Shown: positions 1 through 9,649 of the stretch, piece by piece
Layout of the letters: each line of letters starts with the position of its first letter
Position numbering within the stretch: the stretch's first letter is position 1
DNA from: Prorocentrum cordatum
Taxonomy: Eukaryota; Sar; Dinophyceae; Prorocentrales; Prorocentraceae
Direction: 5' to 3'
Length of the DNA stretch: 35,000 nt
Assembly (NCBI GenBank): GCA_963575745.1
Contig: CAUYUJ010017973.1
Span: 1-35,000 of the forward strand
Program-made: the position numbers and the translations under genes
The notes under the pieces: model-generated
What the model was told of the DNA's origin: nothing
What the model saw: only the letters and a program-made list of their open reading frames with translations
The model's database searches: none

Positions 1-600
1 TATCGCTCTCAGAATCATCACGCGCGTTCGTCTGTTGAATCCAGAGGTCTGAACTCGGTCTGCTAGCCGAGCTAGGTCCGCAAACCTATTCGTATTATTC
101 GAGTCATCTTGATAGACGCTCTCGGTTTTCTGTAGTTAACTCGAGCTGTAGGGCAGCTACAGGGCTCGTTGTGACAGACATCGACGGGGAATCATCAGTC
201 GCGTTCGTCTATTGAACCGAGAGCTCTGAACTCGACCTGCTGCCCGAGGTAGGTTCGCCAAACTATTCGTATTGTCCGACTGATCTTGAGAAGTGCTCTT
301 AATTTCCTGCACTCAACTCGTGCTGGGGGAGGGGTACAGTGCTGCGGGTCACATATATCGATTTGCACACATCAGGCGCGTCTTTCGGTCGATTCCAGAG
401 CTCGGAACTCGGTCTGCTGCTCGAACTAGGTTCGCAAAACTATTATATTATTCGAGTAGATACTGTCGGTTTTCTGCGCTTAACTCGGGCTGTAGGGGGG
501 CTTCAGGGCTGGGAATCACATGAGTGGATTCGTAGACATCAGACGCGTCCGCCTGTCGCATTCAGAGGTCTCAATTCGATTTGATATTCGAACTGGGTTG
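1..600 (+). repeat. Satellite S array 1 (165-180 bp monomer)
   Basis: At least three degenerate monomers are recognised by the recurring core 'aactcgagctgtagggcag' (variants near 138, 310 and 478), followed by 'ggtctgaactcggtctgct' and then 'gcaaacctattcgtattatt'. Spacing between cores is about 165-175 bp. Short ORFs across it are by-products of the repeat. The array runs off the left edge of the window. Confidence 0.85.
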
Positions 601-722
601 CGAAACTGTTTGTTTTTTGTTAGCGTTATCTTGAGAGGTCTGAAATCGCTTGGGCTTAAAAAATAGTCGTTCTTTGGAGTTTCTGCCCACAGTATATATT
701 GTCAGGAAGCTCTACGAGTCCC
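601..722 (+). repeat. AT-rich tail segment of composite element 1
   Basis: This segment links the satellite to the hairpin. It contains 'gaaatcgcttgggctta', a T-rich stretch and 'tattgtcaggaagctctacg'. The same order recurs at 4490-4576 and, reversed, at 5973-6060 and 8535-8625. It is therefore a fixed part of the composite element rather than random spacer. Confidence 0.75.
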
Positions 723-756
723 CCGGCGGTAAGAAAGGTTGACGGTTTACCGCCGG
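723..756 (+). repeat. Conserved hairpin H1
   Basis: A perfect 10-bp inverted repeat, CCGGCGGTAA / TTACCGCCGG, encloses a 14-base loop containing 'aggttgacgg'. It is preceded by 'ggaagctctacgagt' and followed by 'cgcccagtt'. It is one of eight copies in the window. Confidence 0.85.
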
Positions 757-904
757 CGCCCAGTTATGTTCTCAAAATTTGAACATTCGTTAGAGCTCTA
801 GTATTTTTTCCCGTGATATTCGATCTTATTCCCGCTCGCCATCTTGATCTCAGCTCGATCGGGTATCTTTTACTGCCAAAAAGCACACTGGCGGGATCGG
901 CCGT

Positions 905-2190
905 TTCGAGTCATCTTGATACGCGTTGTCGGTATTTTGTACTTAACTCGAGCTGTAGGACAGCTATAGAGCTGGTAAGCACGGCTATCGCACTCAGAAT
1001 CATCAGGCGCGTTCGCCTGTTGAATCCATAGGTCTGAACTCGGTCTGCTAGCCGAGCTAGGTCCGCAAACCTATTCGTATTATTCGAATCAACTTGATAC
1101 ACGTTGTCGGTATTTTCTACTGAACTCGAGCTGTAGGGCAGCTACAGTTCTGGTAAGCACACCTATCCCACTCAGGTTCGCCTGTTGGATCCACAGGTCT
1201 GAACTCGGTCTGCTAACCGAACTAGGTCCGCAAACCTATTCGTATTATTCGAGTCAACTTGATACGCGTTGTCGGTATTTTCTACTTAACTCGAGCTGTA
1301 GGGCAGCTACAGTGTTGGTAGGCACACATATCGCACTTAGAATCATCAGGCGCGTTCTTCTGTTGAATCCATAGGTCTGAACTCGGTCTGCTAGCCGAGC
1401 TAGGTCCGCAAACCTATTTGTATTATTCGAGCCAACTTGATACACGTGGTGGGTATTCTGTACTTGATTCGATATGCAGGGCAGCTACAGTGCTGGTAAG
1501 CACACCTATCGCACTCAGAATCATCAGGCGCGTTCGCCTCTTGACTCCAGAGGTCTGAACTCGGTCTGCTAGCCGAGCTAGGTCCACAAATCTATTCGTA
1601 TTATTCGAGTCATCTTGACAAACGCTCTCGGTATTTTCTGTACTTAACTCGAGCTGTAGGCAGCTACAGAGCCTCCACAGAAATCGATTGAGAATGATCG
1701 GGCGCGTTTGTCTGTTGTATCGAGAAGTCTGAACTCGGCCTGCTGCCCGAGCTAGGTTCGCGAAACTATTTGTATTGTCTGTCCGAATCATCGTCGAAAG
1801 TGCTCTCAATTTTCTGCACTCAACTCGTGCTGGGGAGGGCTACAGTGCTGCAGGTCATAGAAATCGATTTGCACACATCAGGCGCGTTCGTTGGTCGGTT
1901 CGAAAGCTCAGAACTTGGTCTGCTGCTCGAGACAGGTCTGCGAAACTATTACATTATTCGAGTCATCCTGAGAGATGCTGTCGGTGTTCTGCACTTAACT
2001 CGGGCTGTAGGGGGGCTGCAGGGCTGGTAATCACATGAGTCGATTCGCAGACATCAGACGCGTCCGCCTGTCGCATTGAGAGGTCTGAACTCGGTCTCAT
2101 CAAACGCGTCCGCTTGTCGCATTCAGAGGTCAAAAAAAATTCACTATGAGTCCGAATGTTGGTTGGTGCTCTCGGTTTTCTCAACTTAAG
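905..2190 (+). repeat. Satellite S array 2
   Basis: Roughly seven tandem monomers. The motif '[ac]a[at]cttgata/c' recurs at 1091, 1256, 1434 and 1611, giving periods of 165, 178 and 177 bp. The core 'aactcgagctgtag' recurs near 942, 1122, 1285, 1645 and 1995. Monomers are only moderately similar, so the array is old or not being homogenised. Confidence 0.85.
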
Positions 2191-2216
2191 TCGAGCTTGG
2201 AAGCTCTACGAGTTCC

Positions 2217-2250
2217 CCGGCGGTAACCGAGGTTGACGGTTTACCGCCGG
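2217..2250 (+). repeat. Conserved hairpin H2
   Basis: Stem CCGGCGGTAA / TTACCGCCGG with an additional AACC/GGTT pairing inside the loop. It is preceded by 'ggaagctctacgagt' and marks the right end of composite element 2. Confidence 0.85.
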
Positions 2251-2530
2251 CGCCCAGTTATAGCTCCACGTCGCGCCGGAATTCCTCTAGCTCATCGATG
2301 CCGAAGAGCTCTACGTGGTATAACTTGCTGAGGGAAGCTCTACGAGTTACTAGCTCGCCAGTGCGTCCGAATTACTCTTACGCTTCGAGCTGCTAGCTTA
2401 GGGAAGCTCTACGAGTCACTCTGAAGCTTCCAGCAACTAGCTAAGGGGAGCTCTACGAGTCACTAGCTGCACCCCGCGCCGGAATTCCTCTAGCTCATCG
2501 ACGCCGAGGAGCTCTACGAGGTAAACGCAT
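2251..2530 (+). repeat. B-module cluster 1
   Basis: Short modules are shuffled in tandem: 'ccgcgccggaattcctctag', 'ctcatcgatgccgaagagct', 'attactcttaagcttccagc' and 'gggaagctctacgagt'. The same modules recur across the first 11 kb and form the outer ends of the composite elements. Confidence 0.8.
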
Positions 2531-2712
2531 CCATGCGTGCCTGCACGCCGGCAGGCACGCGTGGAAGCTTGCCGGAAGCTCTCCCGGACCAGATGCCGGG
2601 CCGAACGAGCCCCTGCGGGGATTCTGGAGCGCCGCGGAGGAGCTCCTGGCGGGCACCACCACCGCCCCGCTTCTAATCTTAAACCCTTTAGCTCTCAGCG
2701 AGCTCCCTGGGA
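2531..2712 (+). repeat. C-unit, partial and diverged
   Basis: It contains a degraded version of the CGCG palindrome ('gcgtgcctgcacgcc'), then 'ggattctggagcgccg', 'gggcaccaccaccg' and 'ttagctctcagcgagctc'. These landmarks have the same order as in the intact units near 12 kb. Confidence 0.75.
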
Positions 2713-2930
2713 ATAACTTGCTAAGGGAAGCTCTACGAGTTACTACCTCTCCAGCGCGCCAGAATTACTCTTAAGCTTCCAGCAACTAGCTTAGAAGCTC
2801 TACGAGTCACTAGCTCTACCCCGCGCCGGAATTCTTCTAGCTCATCGATGCCGAAGAGCTCTGCGAGGTATTACTCTTAAGTTTCCAGCAACTAGCTAAG
2901 GGAAGCTTCACGAGTTAAGTTGCCACATTG
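2700..2930 (+). repeat. B-module cluster 2
   Basis: Repeats of 'gggaagctctacgagttact', 'attactcttaagcttccagc' and 'gccggaattcttctagctc' in the same order as in cluster 1. Confidence 0.8.
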
Positions 2931-2939
2931 TCCGCCTCG

Positions 2940-3316
2940 GCTGGGTGGGCCAACTGGGTAGCGTCCACAACCCGGAGAGCGAAGGCCCTTGGGGACAAGA
3001 CATCTTTCCTAGAGAGCCCCCTGGGGCCCTCTAGCAGCGCTTCAAAGGCACTGCCAGGCACGCCCCCATGCGTGCCTGCACGCGTGCCCGCACACGTGGA
3101 CGCGTTCCTTGCTGCAATGCTCCGTCAAACCCTCCTGGGGCGCCTGCAGAGCTCTGTCAACCCTTGCTGAAGCGATCCTGCATTGCTGCGGACCCGCTGC
3201 CGGGTCGGGCGAGTTGCTCCGGGGATCGTGGAGCGGCGGAGACGGGCTGCTGGCGGGCACCACCACCGTCCGTCTTCTAATCTAAAACCCTCTAGCTCTC
3301 AGAGAGCTCTCCGGGA
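2940..3316 (+). repeat. C-unit
   Basis: A full-length but diverged C-unit. It starts near 'gtagcgtccacaacccggag', passes through the CGCG palindrome region (about 3068-3100), then 'gctgcgg', 'gggcaccaccaccgtccg' and 'ctctagctctcagagagc'. Confidence 0.8.
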
Positions 3317-3432
3317 ATTAGCTCCACCCCGCGCCGGAATTCCTCTAGCTCATCGATGCCGAAGAGCTCTACGAGGTATTACTCTTAAGCTTCCAGCAAT
3401 AACTTGCGAAGGGGAGCTCTACGAGTTATAAC
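3316..3432 (+). repeat. B-module cluster 3
   Basis: B modules in plus orientation. They abut the inverted B modules at the left end of composite element 3, which creates the large palindrome centred near 3428. Confidence 0.8.
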
Positions 3433-3478
3433 TCGTAGAGCTTCCCTTAGCAAGTTATTGCTGGAAACTAAGAGTAAT
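3379..3478. repeat. Head-to-head B-module palindrome, about 100 bp
   Basis: The central 28 bp (3415-3442) form a perfect palindrome around 'gagttataactc'. The symmetry continues imperfectly on both sides through 'agcaataacttgc' and its complement as far as 'attactctta' and 'agagtaat'. It marks the point where B modules switch from plus to minus orientation at the left end of composite element 3. Confidence 0.85.
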
Positions 3479-3694
3479 TCCGGGGCGCTGGAGAGCTAGT
3501 TGGCAAGAAAAATCTCGGCGGACCGTTTGCTAAATTTTGGTCGGTTGAAAATTTGGTTCTCAAAATTTGAACATTCGTTTGTGCTCTCGTATTTTTCCCA
3601 TGATATTCGATCTCATTCCCGCTCGCTATCTTGATCTCAGCTCGATCGGGTACCTTTTACTGTCAAAAAACAGGCAGGCGGGATCGGCCGTTTC

Positions 3695-4490
3695 GAGTCA
3701 TCTTGATACGCGCTGTCAGTTTTTTCAAGATAACTGGAGCTTCAGGACAGCTACAGGGCTGGTAAGCACAGCTAATCGATTCAGAATGATCAGGCGCGTT
3801 CGCCTGTTGAACCCAGAGGCCTGAACTCGGTCTGTTAGCAGAGCTAGGTCCACAAACCTATTCGTATTATTTGAGTCATCTTGACAGACGCTCTCTGTAT
3901 TTTGTGCTTAACTCGAGGTGTGGGGAAGCTACAGAGCTGATGCGTACAGAATCTGATTCAGAATCATCAGTGGCCGTTCTTTGTTGAATCCAGAGCTCTG
4001 AACTCGGTCTGCTGCCCGATCTAGTTCGCGAAACTATTCGTGTTGTTCGAGTCGTCTTGAGAGGTGCTGTCGCTTCTCTGCACCTAACTCGGGCTGTAGG
4101 GGGGCTACAGGGCTGGTGATCACTGAAATCGATTCGGAGACATCAGGCGCGTCCGCCTTTCGAATCCAGAGCTCCGAGCTCTGTCCGCTGCACGAACTAG
4201 GTCCGCGAAACTATTCGAATTGTTCGAGTTATCCTTAGAGGTGCTGTCGGTTTCCTGCACTTAACTCGGGCTGTAGGGGGGGCTGCAGCGCTGGTAATCA
4301 CAGGAATCGATTCAGAGACGTCTCAACTCGGTCTGATACTCGAGCTAGGTTTGCCAAACTATTCGTATTGTTCGAGTGATTTTGGGAGGTGCTGTCGATT
4401 CACGCGCGTAACTCGGGCTGTGGGAGAGCTACAGAGCTCGTACAGAAGACAATCCAGAAGCATCGGGACGTTCGGCTGTTGCATCCGAGA
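3695..4490 (+). repeat. Satellite S array 3
   Basis: About four to five monomers, recognised by cores near 3908, 4088, 4260 and 4408 and by the 'cgaactgttcgta' to 'tattcgtattgttcgag' segments. It lies inside composite element 3. Confidence 0.85.
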
Positions 4491-4576
4491 GGTCTGAAAT
4501 TGCTTGGGCTGAAAAATTATTTTTTCGGTGTAATTTTTTTCGACATTGTATGTTGTCAGGAAGCTCTACGAGTCCC

Positions 4577-4610
4577 CCGGCGGTAAGAAAGGTTGAGGGT
4601 TTACCGCCGG
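4577..4610 (+). repeat. Conserved hairpin H3
   Basis: Stem CCGGCGGTAA / TTACCGCCGG, preceded by 'ggaagctctacgagt'. It sits just inside the right terminal inverted repeat of composite element 3. Confidence 0.85.
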
Positions 4611-4727
4611 CGCCCAGTTTTTAACCGACCAAAAGTCAGCAAAAGTTCCGTCGAGACAACTAGATCTCCAGCGCGTCCGAATTACTCTTAAGCTTCCAGC
4701 AACTAGCTCTGGGAAGCTCCACGAATG

Positions 4728-5020
4728 ACACACCGCAAAGTTTTCCTGGCAAGCCCGCAGAAACTCTCGGGGCGCTTTTCTGAATCTCTGGGGGCCCCTC
4801 TGCAGCGCTTCTGAAGAGCTGTCAGGAACGTGTCCAAGCGTGCCTGCACGCGTGCAGGCACGCGTAGACCCTTGCCGGAAGCTCTTCCGGACCCGCTGCC
4901 GGGACGAGCGAACTGCTGCGGGAATTCTGGAGCGGCGAAGATGGGCTGCTGTCGGGCACCACCACCGTCTGGCTTCTAATCTAAAGCCCTCTAGCTCTCA
5001 GGGAGCTCTCCGGGAATTGC
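4728..5020 (+). repeat. C-unit
   Basis: A single C-unit with the palindrome region at about 4830-4866 ('gcgtgcctgcacgcgtgcag'), then 'gaattctggagcggcgaaga', 'gggcaccaccaccgtc' and 'ctctagctctcagggagct'. Confidence 0.8.
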
Positions 5021-5410
5021 TCTTAAGCTTCCAGCAGCAACTTGCTCAGGGAAGCTTTGCGAGTTACTCTAAAGCTTCCAGCAATAACTTGCTCAGGGAA
5101 GCTCTACGAGTTATTAGCTGCACCCCGCGCCGGAATTCCTCTAGCTCATCGCTGCCGAAGAGCTCTACGGGGTAGGCCGAAAAGCTCTAAAAGGTATTCC
5201 TGTAGCTCATCGATAAAGGAGCTCTACCAGGTACTTCCTCTCCAGCGCCCCGGAATTACTCTTACGCTTCCAGCAACTAGCTAGGGGAAGCTCTACGAGT
5301 TACAATTTCACCCCGCGCCCGAACTCCTCTAGCTCAACGATAACAAAGAGCACTACGAGGTATTACTCTTATGCTTCCAGCAACTAGCTAAGGGAAGCCC
5401 TACTCGAGAT
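5015..5410 (+). repeat. B-module cluster 4
   Basis: The longest B cluster. It carries several copies of 'gggaagctctacgagtta', 'gcgccggaattcctctagct' and 'attactcttacgcttccagc'. One module contains a diverged insertion near 5170-5230. Confidence 0.8.
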
Positions 5411-5514
5411 TCAGAGAAGCAACAGAGCTGGTGCGACATGCACCGGTTCAGTCTCGCCAGGCGCGTCTCTGTTGTATCGAGAGGCCTGACCTTCTTCTGC
5501 TTCTCGAGAGCAAA
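5411..5514. other. Unassigned spacer with an S-like fragment
   Basis: About 100 bases between the B cluster and the next C-unit. It contains 'caggcgcgtctctgttg' followed by 'gaggcctgac', which resembles a short piece of the S satellite. Nothing else is recognisable. Confidence 0.4.
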
Positions 5515-5695
5515 GAGAATACACAGCGGGAAGCTTTCTTGGCGGGTCCGCGGACGCTCTCGTGAAGCGCTTGTGGAGCTCTGGGGGCTCCCTTGCAGCG
5601 CTTCTGAAGCGCCAGCGGGAACGCTTCCACGCCTGCCTGCGCGCATGCAGGCGCGCGTGGACGCGTGCCCGAAGCGCGCCCGGACCCGCTGCGAC
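5515..5695 (+). repeat. C-unit, truncated at its right side
   Basis: It shows 'gcttttgaagcg'-type landmarks, the palindrome region (about 5626-5660, diverged to 'gcgcgcatgcaggcgcgc') and 'cccggacccgctgcgac'. It is then cut off by a reversed B module ('gtagagctcttcggtatcga'). Confidence 0.75.
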
Positions 5696-5751
5696 GTACC
5701 TCGTAGAGCTCTTCGGTATCGATGAGCTGGAGGAATTCCGGCGCGGGGTCG

Positions 5752-5938
5752 AGCTAGTTGCTCGACCCGACCAGAACGGACAATGTGACAACTTTTGGTG
5801 GGTTTTGCAAAAAAATCAAAGATATTCGACTATTTGTTTAGAGAAAGCGGATTTTTCGCACCTGTAGTGGGTTGAGGCGCGTCTGCCAATAAAATTTTCA
5901 GGTTCGTAGCTGCAGTATTACTATCAAAACACTGGGCG
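5752..5938 (+). repeat. D element, 5' part
   Basis: It starts with the short inverted repeat 'gctcgacccgaccag', then 'acggacaatgtg', 'gggttttgc', 'agatattcgac' and 'gagaaagcggattttt'. This matches the first half of the D elements at 10845 and 11183. It is cut off where hairpin H4 of composite element 4 begins. Confidence 0.7.
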
Positions 5939-5972
5939 CCGGCGGTAAACCGTCAACCTATCTTACCGCCGG
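5939..5972 (-). repeat. Conserved hairpin H4
   Basis: The same 10-bp stem as H1-H3, in minus orientation (loop reads 'ccgtcaacct' on the plus strand). It is followed by 'gactcgtagagcttcc'. It faces H3 across about 1.3 kb. Confidence 0.85.
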
Positions 5973-6049
5973 GGGACTCGTAGAGCTTCCTGACAATATA
6001 TAATGTGGGAAAAAATTGCAGAGAACGTATGATTTTTCGGCCCAAGCGA

Positions 6050-6815
6050 TTTGACACCCGACTTACGTGCGTAAATCGACAGCACATCTCAAGATGACTC
6101 GAACAATAGGAATAGTTGGCAAGCCTAGCTCGAGTATCTGACCGAGTTCAGACCTCTGAATGCGACAGGCGGACGCGTCTGATGTCTCTGAATCGATCCC
6201 TCTCATTACCAGCCCTGCAGCCCCCTACAGCCTCAGTTAAGTGCAAAAAACCGACAGCACCTCTCAGGATGATTCGAACAATACGAACAATTTTCCGGAC
6301 CTAGTTCGGGCAGCAGACCGAGTTCCGAGCTCTCGATTCGACAGGCGGACGCCGCTGATGTCTTCCAATCAATTCCTGTGATTACCAGCACTATAGCCCC
6401 CATACAGCTCACATTAAGTACAGAAAACAGACAGCACCTCACAAGATGCCTCGAAGAATACGATGATTTCGCGATTCTAGATCAGGCAGCAGACCGAGTT
6501 GAGAGCTCTGGATTCAACAGACGAGCGTGACTGATGATTCAGAGTCGGTTTCTCTAAGTATCAGCTCTGTAGCTGTCATATAGCTCGAGTTAAGTATAGA
6601 AAACCGAGAGCGCCTGTTAAGATGACTCGATTAATACGAACAGATTTCTGGACCTAGCTCAACTAGCAGACCGAGTTCAGAACTCTAGATGCAACAGACG
6701 AACGCGCCTGATCATTCTGACTTGACAAGGTGTGCTTACCAGCTCTGTAGTTGTCCTCTATCTCGAGTTAAGTACAAAATACCGACAACGCGTATCAAGA
6801 TGACTCGAAACGACC
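6050..6815 (-). repeat. Satellite S array 4 (minus orientation)
   Basis: Four to five reversed monomers. The complement of the core appears as 'tcgagttaagtacaaaatac' near 6763 and as related variants near 6586, 6410 and 6230, spaced about 175 bp apart. Confidence 0.85.
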
Positions 6816-6974
6816 GATCCCACTAGTGTGTTGAGATCAAGATAACGAGCAGGAATAAGATCGAATATCAAGGGAACAAAATACTAGAGCTCAAACGAAT
6901 TGAGTAATTTCGAGAACAAAATTTTCAACCGACGAAAAGTCACCAATAGGTCCGTCGAGATTTTTCTTGCCAAC

Positions 6975-7043
6975 TAGCTCTCCAGCGCGCCGGAATTACT
7001 CTTAAGCTTCCAGCCAAAACTTGCTAAGGGAAGCTCTACCAGT
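6975..7043 (+). repeat. B module at the outer end of element 4
   Basis: One B module, 'gcgcgccggaattactctta', 'agcttccagc', 'gggaagctctaccagtt'. It corresponds to the terminal-repeat sequence of composite element 3. Confidence 0.75.
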
Positions 7044-7044
7044 T

Positions 7045-7200
7045 ACTTGGAAGAACCAACGTTGGATAAAAACAGAAAAAACGTGATTTTCAGAGTTTCT
7101 CAAGTCTTGCTCCAAACGCTTTCTTCTGCTTACCGAGTGAGAAAAGAGCTCTACGAGGGCCCCGGGGGTAACCTGGTTGACGGTTTACCGCCGGTTCCCA
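7045..7200 (+). repeat. D element, 3' part with hairpin
   Basis: It begins at 'cttggaagaaccaacgttgg', matching 'cttggagcaaccaac' in the minus-strand D element at 8177-8497. It continues through an A-rich stretch to 'gagctctacgagggcc' and the hairpin at 7162. Its 5' half is absent. Confidence 0.6.
7162..7194 (+). repeat. Conserved hairpin H5 (one stem mismatch)
   Basis: The left arm is CCGGGGGTAA, with one base different from the consensus. The right arm is the usual TTACCGCCGG. The loop keeps 'ggttgacgg'. Confidence 0.75.
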
Positions 7201-8130
7201 GTTTTACAGGTCGCTGCAAGAATTCTGGACCGCGAAGATGGGCTGCTGGCAGACACCACCACCGTCCGGCTTCTAATCTAAAACCTTGTAGCTCTCAGAG
7301 AGCTCTCCGGGAACAAGACTACTTAGCAGCGTCCAAAATCTGGAGAGCGAAGAACCTCTGGGACGGGAAATCGTTTCTGGAGAGCTCTGGGGGGCTCCCC
7401 AGAGACGCTTCTGAGGCGATGCCAAGAACGCTGCACGCGTGCCTGCACGCGTGCAGGCCCGCGTAAACGCGTGCAGAACGCGCCCCCGAACCCGCTGCCG
7501 GCCCAGGCGAACTGCTGCGGGGATTCTGGACCGGCGGAGATGGGCTGCCAGCGGGCACCACCACCGTCCGGCTTCTACTCTAAAACCCTCTAGCTCTCAA
7601 AGAGCTCTCCAGGAATTTGTTTCTTCTGAAGCGATCCTGCATTGCTGCGGACCCACTGCCGGCTCGGGCGAGGCGCTGCGGGGATCGTGGACCGGCGGAG
7701 ATAGGCTGCTGGCGGGCACCACCACCGTCCGGCCTCTACTCTGAAGCCCTGTAGCTCCCAGAGAGCTCTCCGGGAATTTGCAAATTTTCCAGAAAGATAG
7801 AATTGGTAGCGTCCGAAACCCGGAGAGCAAAGAAAACACACACACCGGAAAAGTTTCCCGGCGGGCCCTTACACGCTCTCGTGAAGCGCTTCTAAGGCTC
7901 TGGGGGGCTCCCCTGCAGCGCTTCGGGAACACTGCCAGGCACGCTTCCACGCGTGCCTGCACGCGTGCGGGCACGCGTGGACGCTTGCTGGAAGCTCTCC
8001 CGGACCCGCTGCGACCTCAGGCGAGTTGCTGCGAGGATCGTGGAGCGGCGGAGATGGGCTGCTTGTAGGACCACCACCGCCCGGCTTCTAAATCTAAAAC
8101 GCTCTTGCTCTCAGAGGGCTCTCCGGGAAT
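7200..8130 (+). repeat. C-unit array (about four units)
   Basis: A partial unit (7200-7320), one full unit (7325-7620), a shortened unit lacking the palindrome (7620-7790) and a full unit (7795-8130). The landmarks 'gagatgggctgc', 'caccaccaccgtccgg' and 'gagagctctccgggaa' repeat in order. The second full unit contains a palindrome region at about 7948-7982 with one variant base. Confidence 0.85.
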
Positions 8131-8179
8131 TACTCTTAAGCTTCCAGCAACTAGCTATGGGAAGCTCTACGAACTGGCG
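8130..8179 (+). repeat. B module
   Basis: A single module, 'attactcttaagcttccagc' then 'gggaagctctacgaa', running straight into hairpin H6. Confidence 0.75.
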
Positions 8180-8497
8180 CCGGCGGTGAACCGTCAACCT
8201 GGTCACCGCCGGGAACCGCCTGAGAGAGCTCAGAGTCGAAAGAGAGAGTTTCGGATGGCATTTCTCGAAACATTGAAGATTGATTTTTTTTCATCTCGAA
8301 ATGAAGTTGGTTGCTCCAAGTGTTTCGGTAGTAAAAGTACGCCTGGAGAGGTCATATTAAGATGCAGAGGCTCTCATAACCATTTACAGGTACGAAAAAT
8401 CTGCTTTCTCAAAATAAATGGTCAACTATCTTTCAAATATTCGCAAAACCACCCAAAAGATACCACATTGTCCTTTCTGGTCGGGTCGACCAACTGG
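8177..8497 (-). repeat. D element, complete, minus orientation
   Basis: Read on the minus strand it starts with 'gttggtcgacccgaccag', then 'aaaggacaatgtggta', 'gagaaagcagatttttcgta', 'gaccctctgca'-like sequence and 'cttggagcaaccaac', and ends at hairpin H6. It matches the plus-strand element at 10845-11182 along its whole length. An ORF over it is incidental. Confidence 0.75.
8180..8212 (-). repeat. Conserved hairpin H6 with compensatory change
   Basis: Stem CCGGCGGTGA / TCACCGCCGG. Compared with H1-H4, the A:T pair at the ninth stem position is G:C, with both arms changed together. Confidence 0.85.
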
Positions 8498-8500
8498 GCG

Positions 8501-8534
8501 CCGGCGGTAAACCGTCAACCTTTCTTACCCCCGG
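8501..8534 (-). repeat. Conserved hairpin H7 (one stem mismatch)
   Basis: Left arm CCGGCGGTAA, right arm TTACCCCCGG with one mismatch. It is followed by 'gactcgtagagcttcctgac', as at H4. It joins the minus-strand D element on its left. Confidence 0.8.
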
Positions 8535-8624
8535 GGGACTCGTAGAGCTTCCTGACAATATATAATGTCGAAAAACAAATTGCAGAGAACGAAGAGTTTT
8601 TCAGCCCAAGCGATGACAGACTCT

Positions 8625-9450
8625 CGATGCAACAGCCAAACGCCCCGATGCTTCTGGATTTTCTTCTGTCCGAGCTCTGTAGCTCTCCTGCAGCCAGAGT
8701 TACGTGCGTAAATCGACAGCACCTCTGAAGATGACTCGAACAATACGAATAGTTTCGTTTACCTAGCTCGAGTATCGGACCGAGTGCAGACCTCTGAATG
8801 CGACAGGGGGGCATGTCTGATATCTCCGACTCGATCCCTCTGATTACCAGCCCTGTGCCCCCTCTGCAGTCCCAGTTAAGTTCAGAAAACCGACGGCACC
8901 TGTCAGGATGACTCGCATACTATGAACAATTTCAAGGACCTAGTTCGGGCAGCAGACCGAGTTCCGAGCTCTCGATTCGACAGGCGGATGCGCCTGATGT
9001 CTCAAAATCGATTCCTGTCACAACCAGCACTGCAGCCCCCCCCCCCTGCAGCCCGAGTTAAGTTCAGAGCCGACAGCATCTCTCAAGATAACTCGAACAA
9101 TACGAATAGTTTCGCGATTCTAGATCGGGCAACAGACCGAGTTCAGAGCTCTGGATTCAACAGACGAACGCAACTGATGATTCTGGATCGTTTCTGTGAG
9201 TATCAGCTCTGTGCTGTCATATAGCTTAAGTTAAATACAGAAAACCGAGAGCACCTGTCAAGATGACTCGAATAATACGAATAGGTTTCCGGACCTAGCT
9301 CGGCTAGTAGACCGAATTCAGACTTCTGGATTCAACAGACGAACGCGCCTGATCATTCTGAATCGACTAGGTGTGCTTACCAGCTCTGTAGCTGTCCTGT
9401 ATCTCGAATTAAGTTCAATATACCGAGAGCGCGTATTAAGATGACTCGAA
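8625..9450 (-). repeat. Satellite S array 5 (minus orientation)
   Basis: Four to five reversed monomers spaced at about 175 bp. The complemented cores are near 8700, 8875, 9055, 9230 and 9405. Array 5 contains a run of nine C at about 9039-9047. Confidence 0.85.
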
Positions 9451-9649
9451 ACGGCCGATCCCGCCAATGTGCTTTTTGGCAGTAAAAAGTACCCGATCGA
9501 GCTGAGATCAAGATGGCGAGCCTGAATAAGATCGAATATCACGGGAAAAAATACTAGAGCTCAAACGAATGGAGGAATTTCGAGAACAAAATTTTTAACA
9601 TACCAAAAATCAACAAAAGGTCCGTCGAGATTTTTCTTGACAACTAGTT

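Larger units (their letters stand above)
757..2250 (+). repeat. Composite element 2 (head, S array 2, hairpin H2)
   Basis: A head segment (about 770-905, with 'gatattcgatcttattcccg' and 'gatctcagctcgatcggg') is followed by about seven satellite monomers and ends at hairpin H2. Its 5' terminus is missing: the head joins directly to the sequence after hairpin H1, without the 'aagaaaaatctcg' start seen in the copies at 3433, 7043 and 9714. It may be a truncated or recombined copy. Confidence 0.65.
3433..4727 (+). mobile_element. Composite element 3 with long terminal inverted repeats
   Basis: This is the most complete composite element. Order: inverted B module, 'ctggagagctagttggcaag', 'aaaaatctcggcggacc', head segment (to about 3695), S satellite monomers, AT-rich tail (4490-4576), hairpin H3, then the inverted copy of the left end (4623-4727). 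The two ends match over roughly 100 bp, with one gap of about 10 bases in the right copy. No coding capacity is visible. The layout resembles non-autonomous DNA transposons with internal satellite repeats (MITE-like or Helitron-derived). No target-site duplication could be defined because the flanks are themselves B modules. Confidence 0.6.
5939..7043 (-). mobile_element. Composite element 4 (minus orientation)
   Basis: Read on the minus strand: B module (about 7043-6975), 'ggcaagaaaaatctcgacgg', head segment with 'gatattcgatcttattcctg', S monomers, AT-rich tail, hairpin H4. It has the same order as element 3 but lacks a recognisable inverted terminus beyond the hairpin, where a D element adjoins directly. 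Confidence 0.6.

Noticed and set aside
293-2184. Several ORFs of 60-130 codons on both strands
   Set aside because: They lie inside satellite monomers and resemble each other only because the DNA repeats. Period is not a multiple of three and stops recur at monomer positions.
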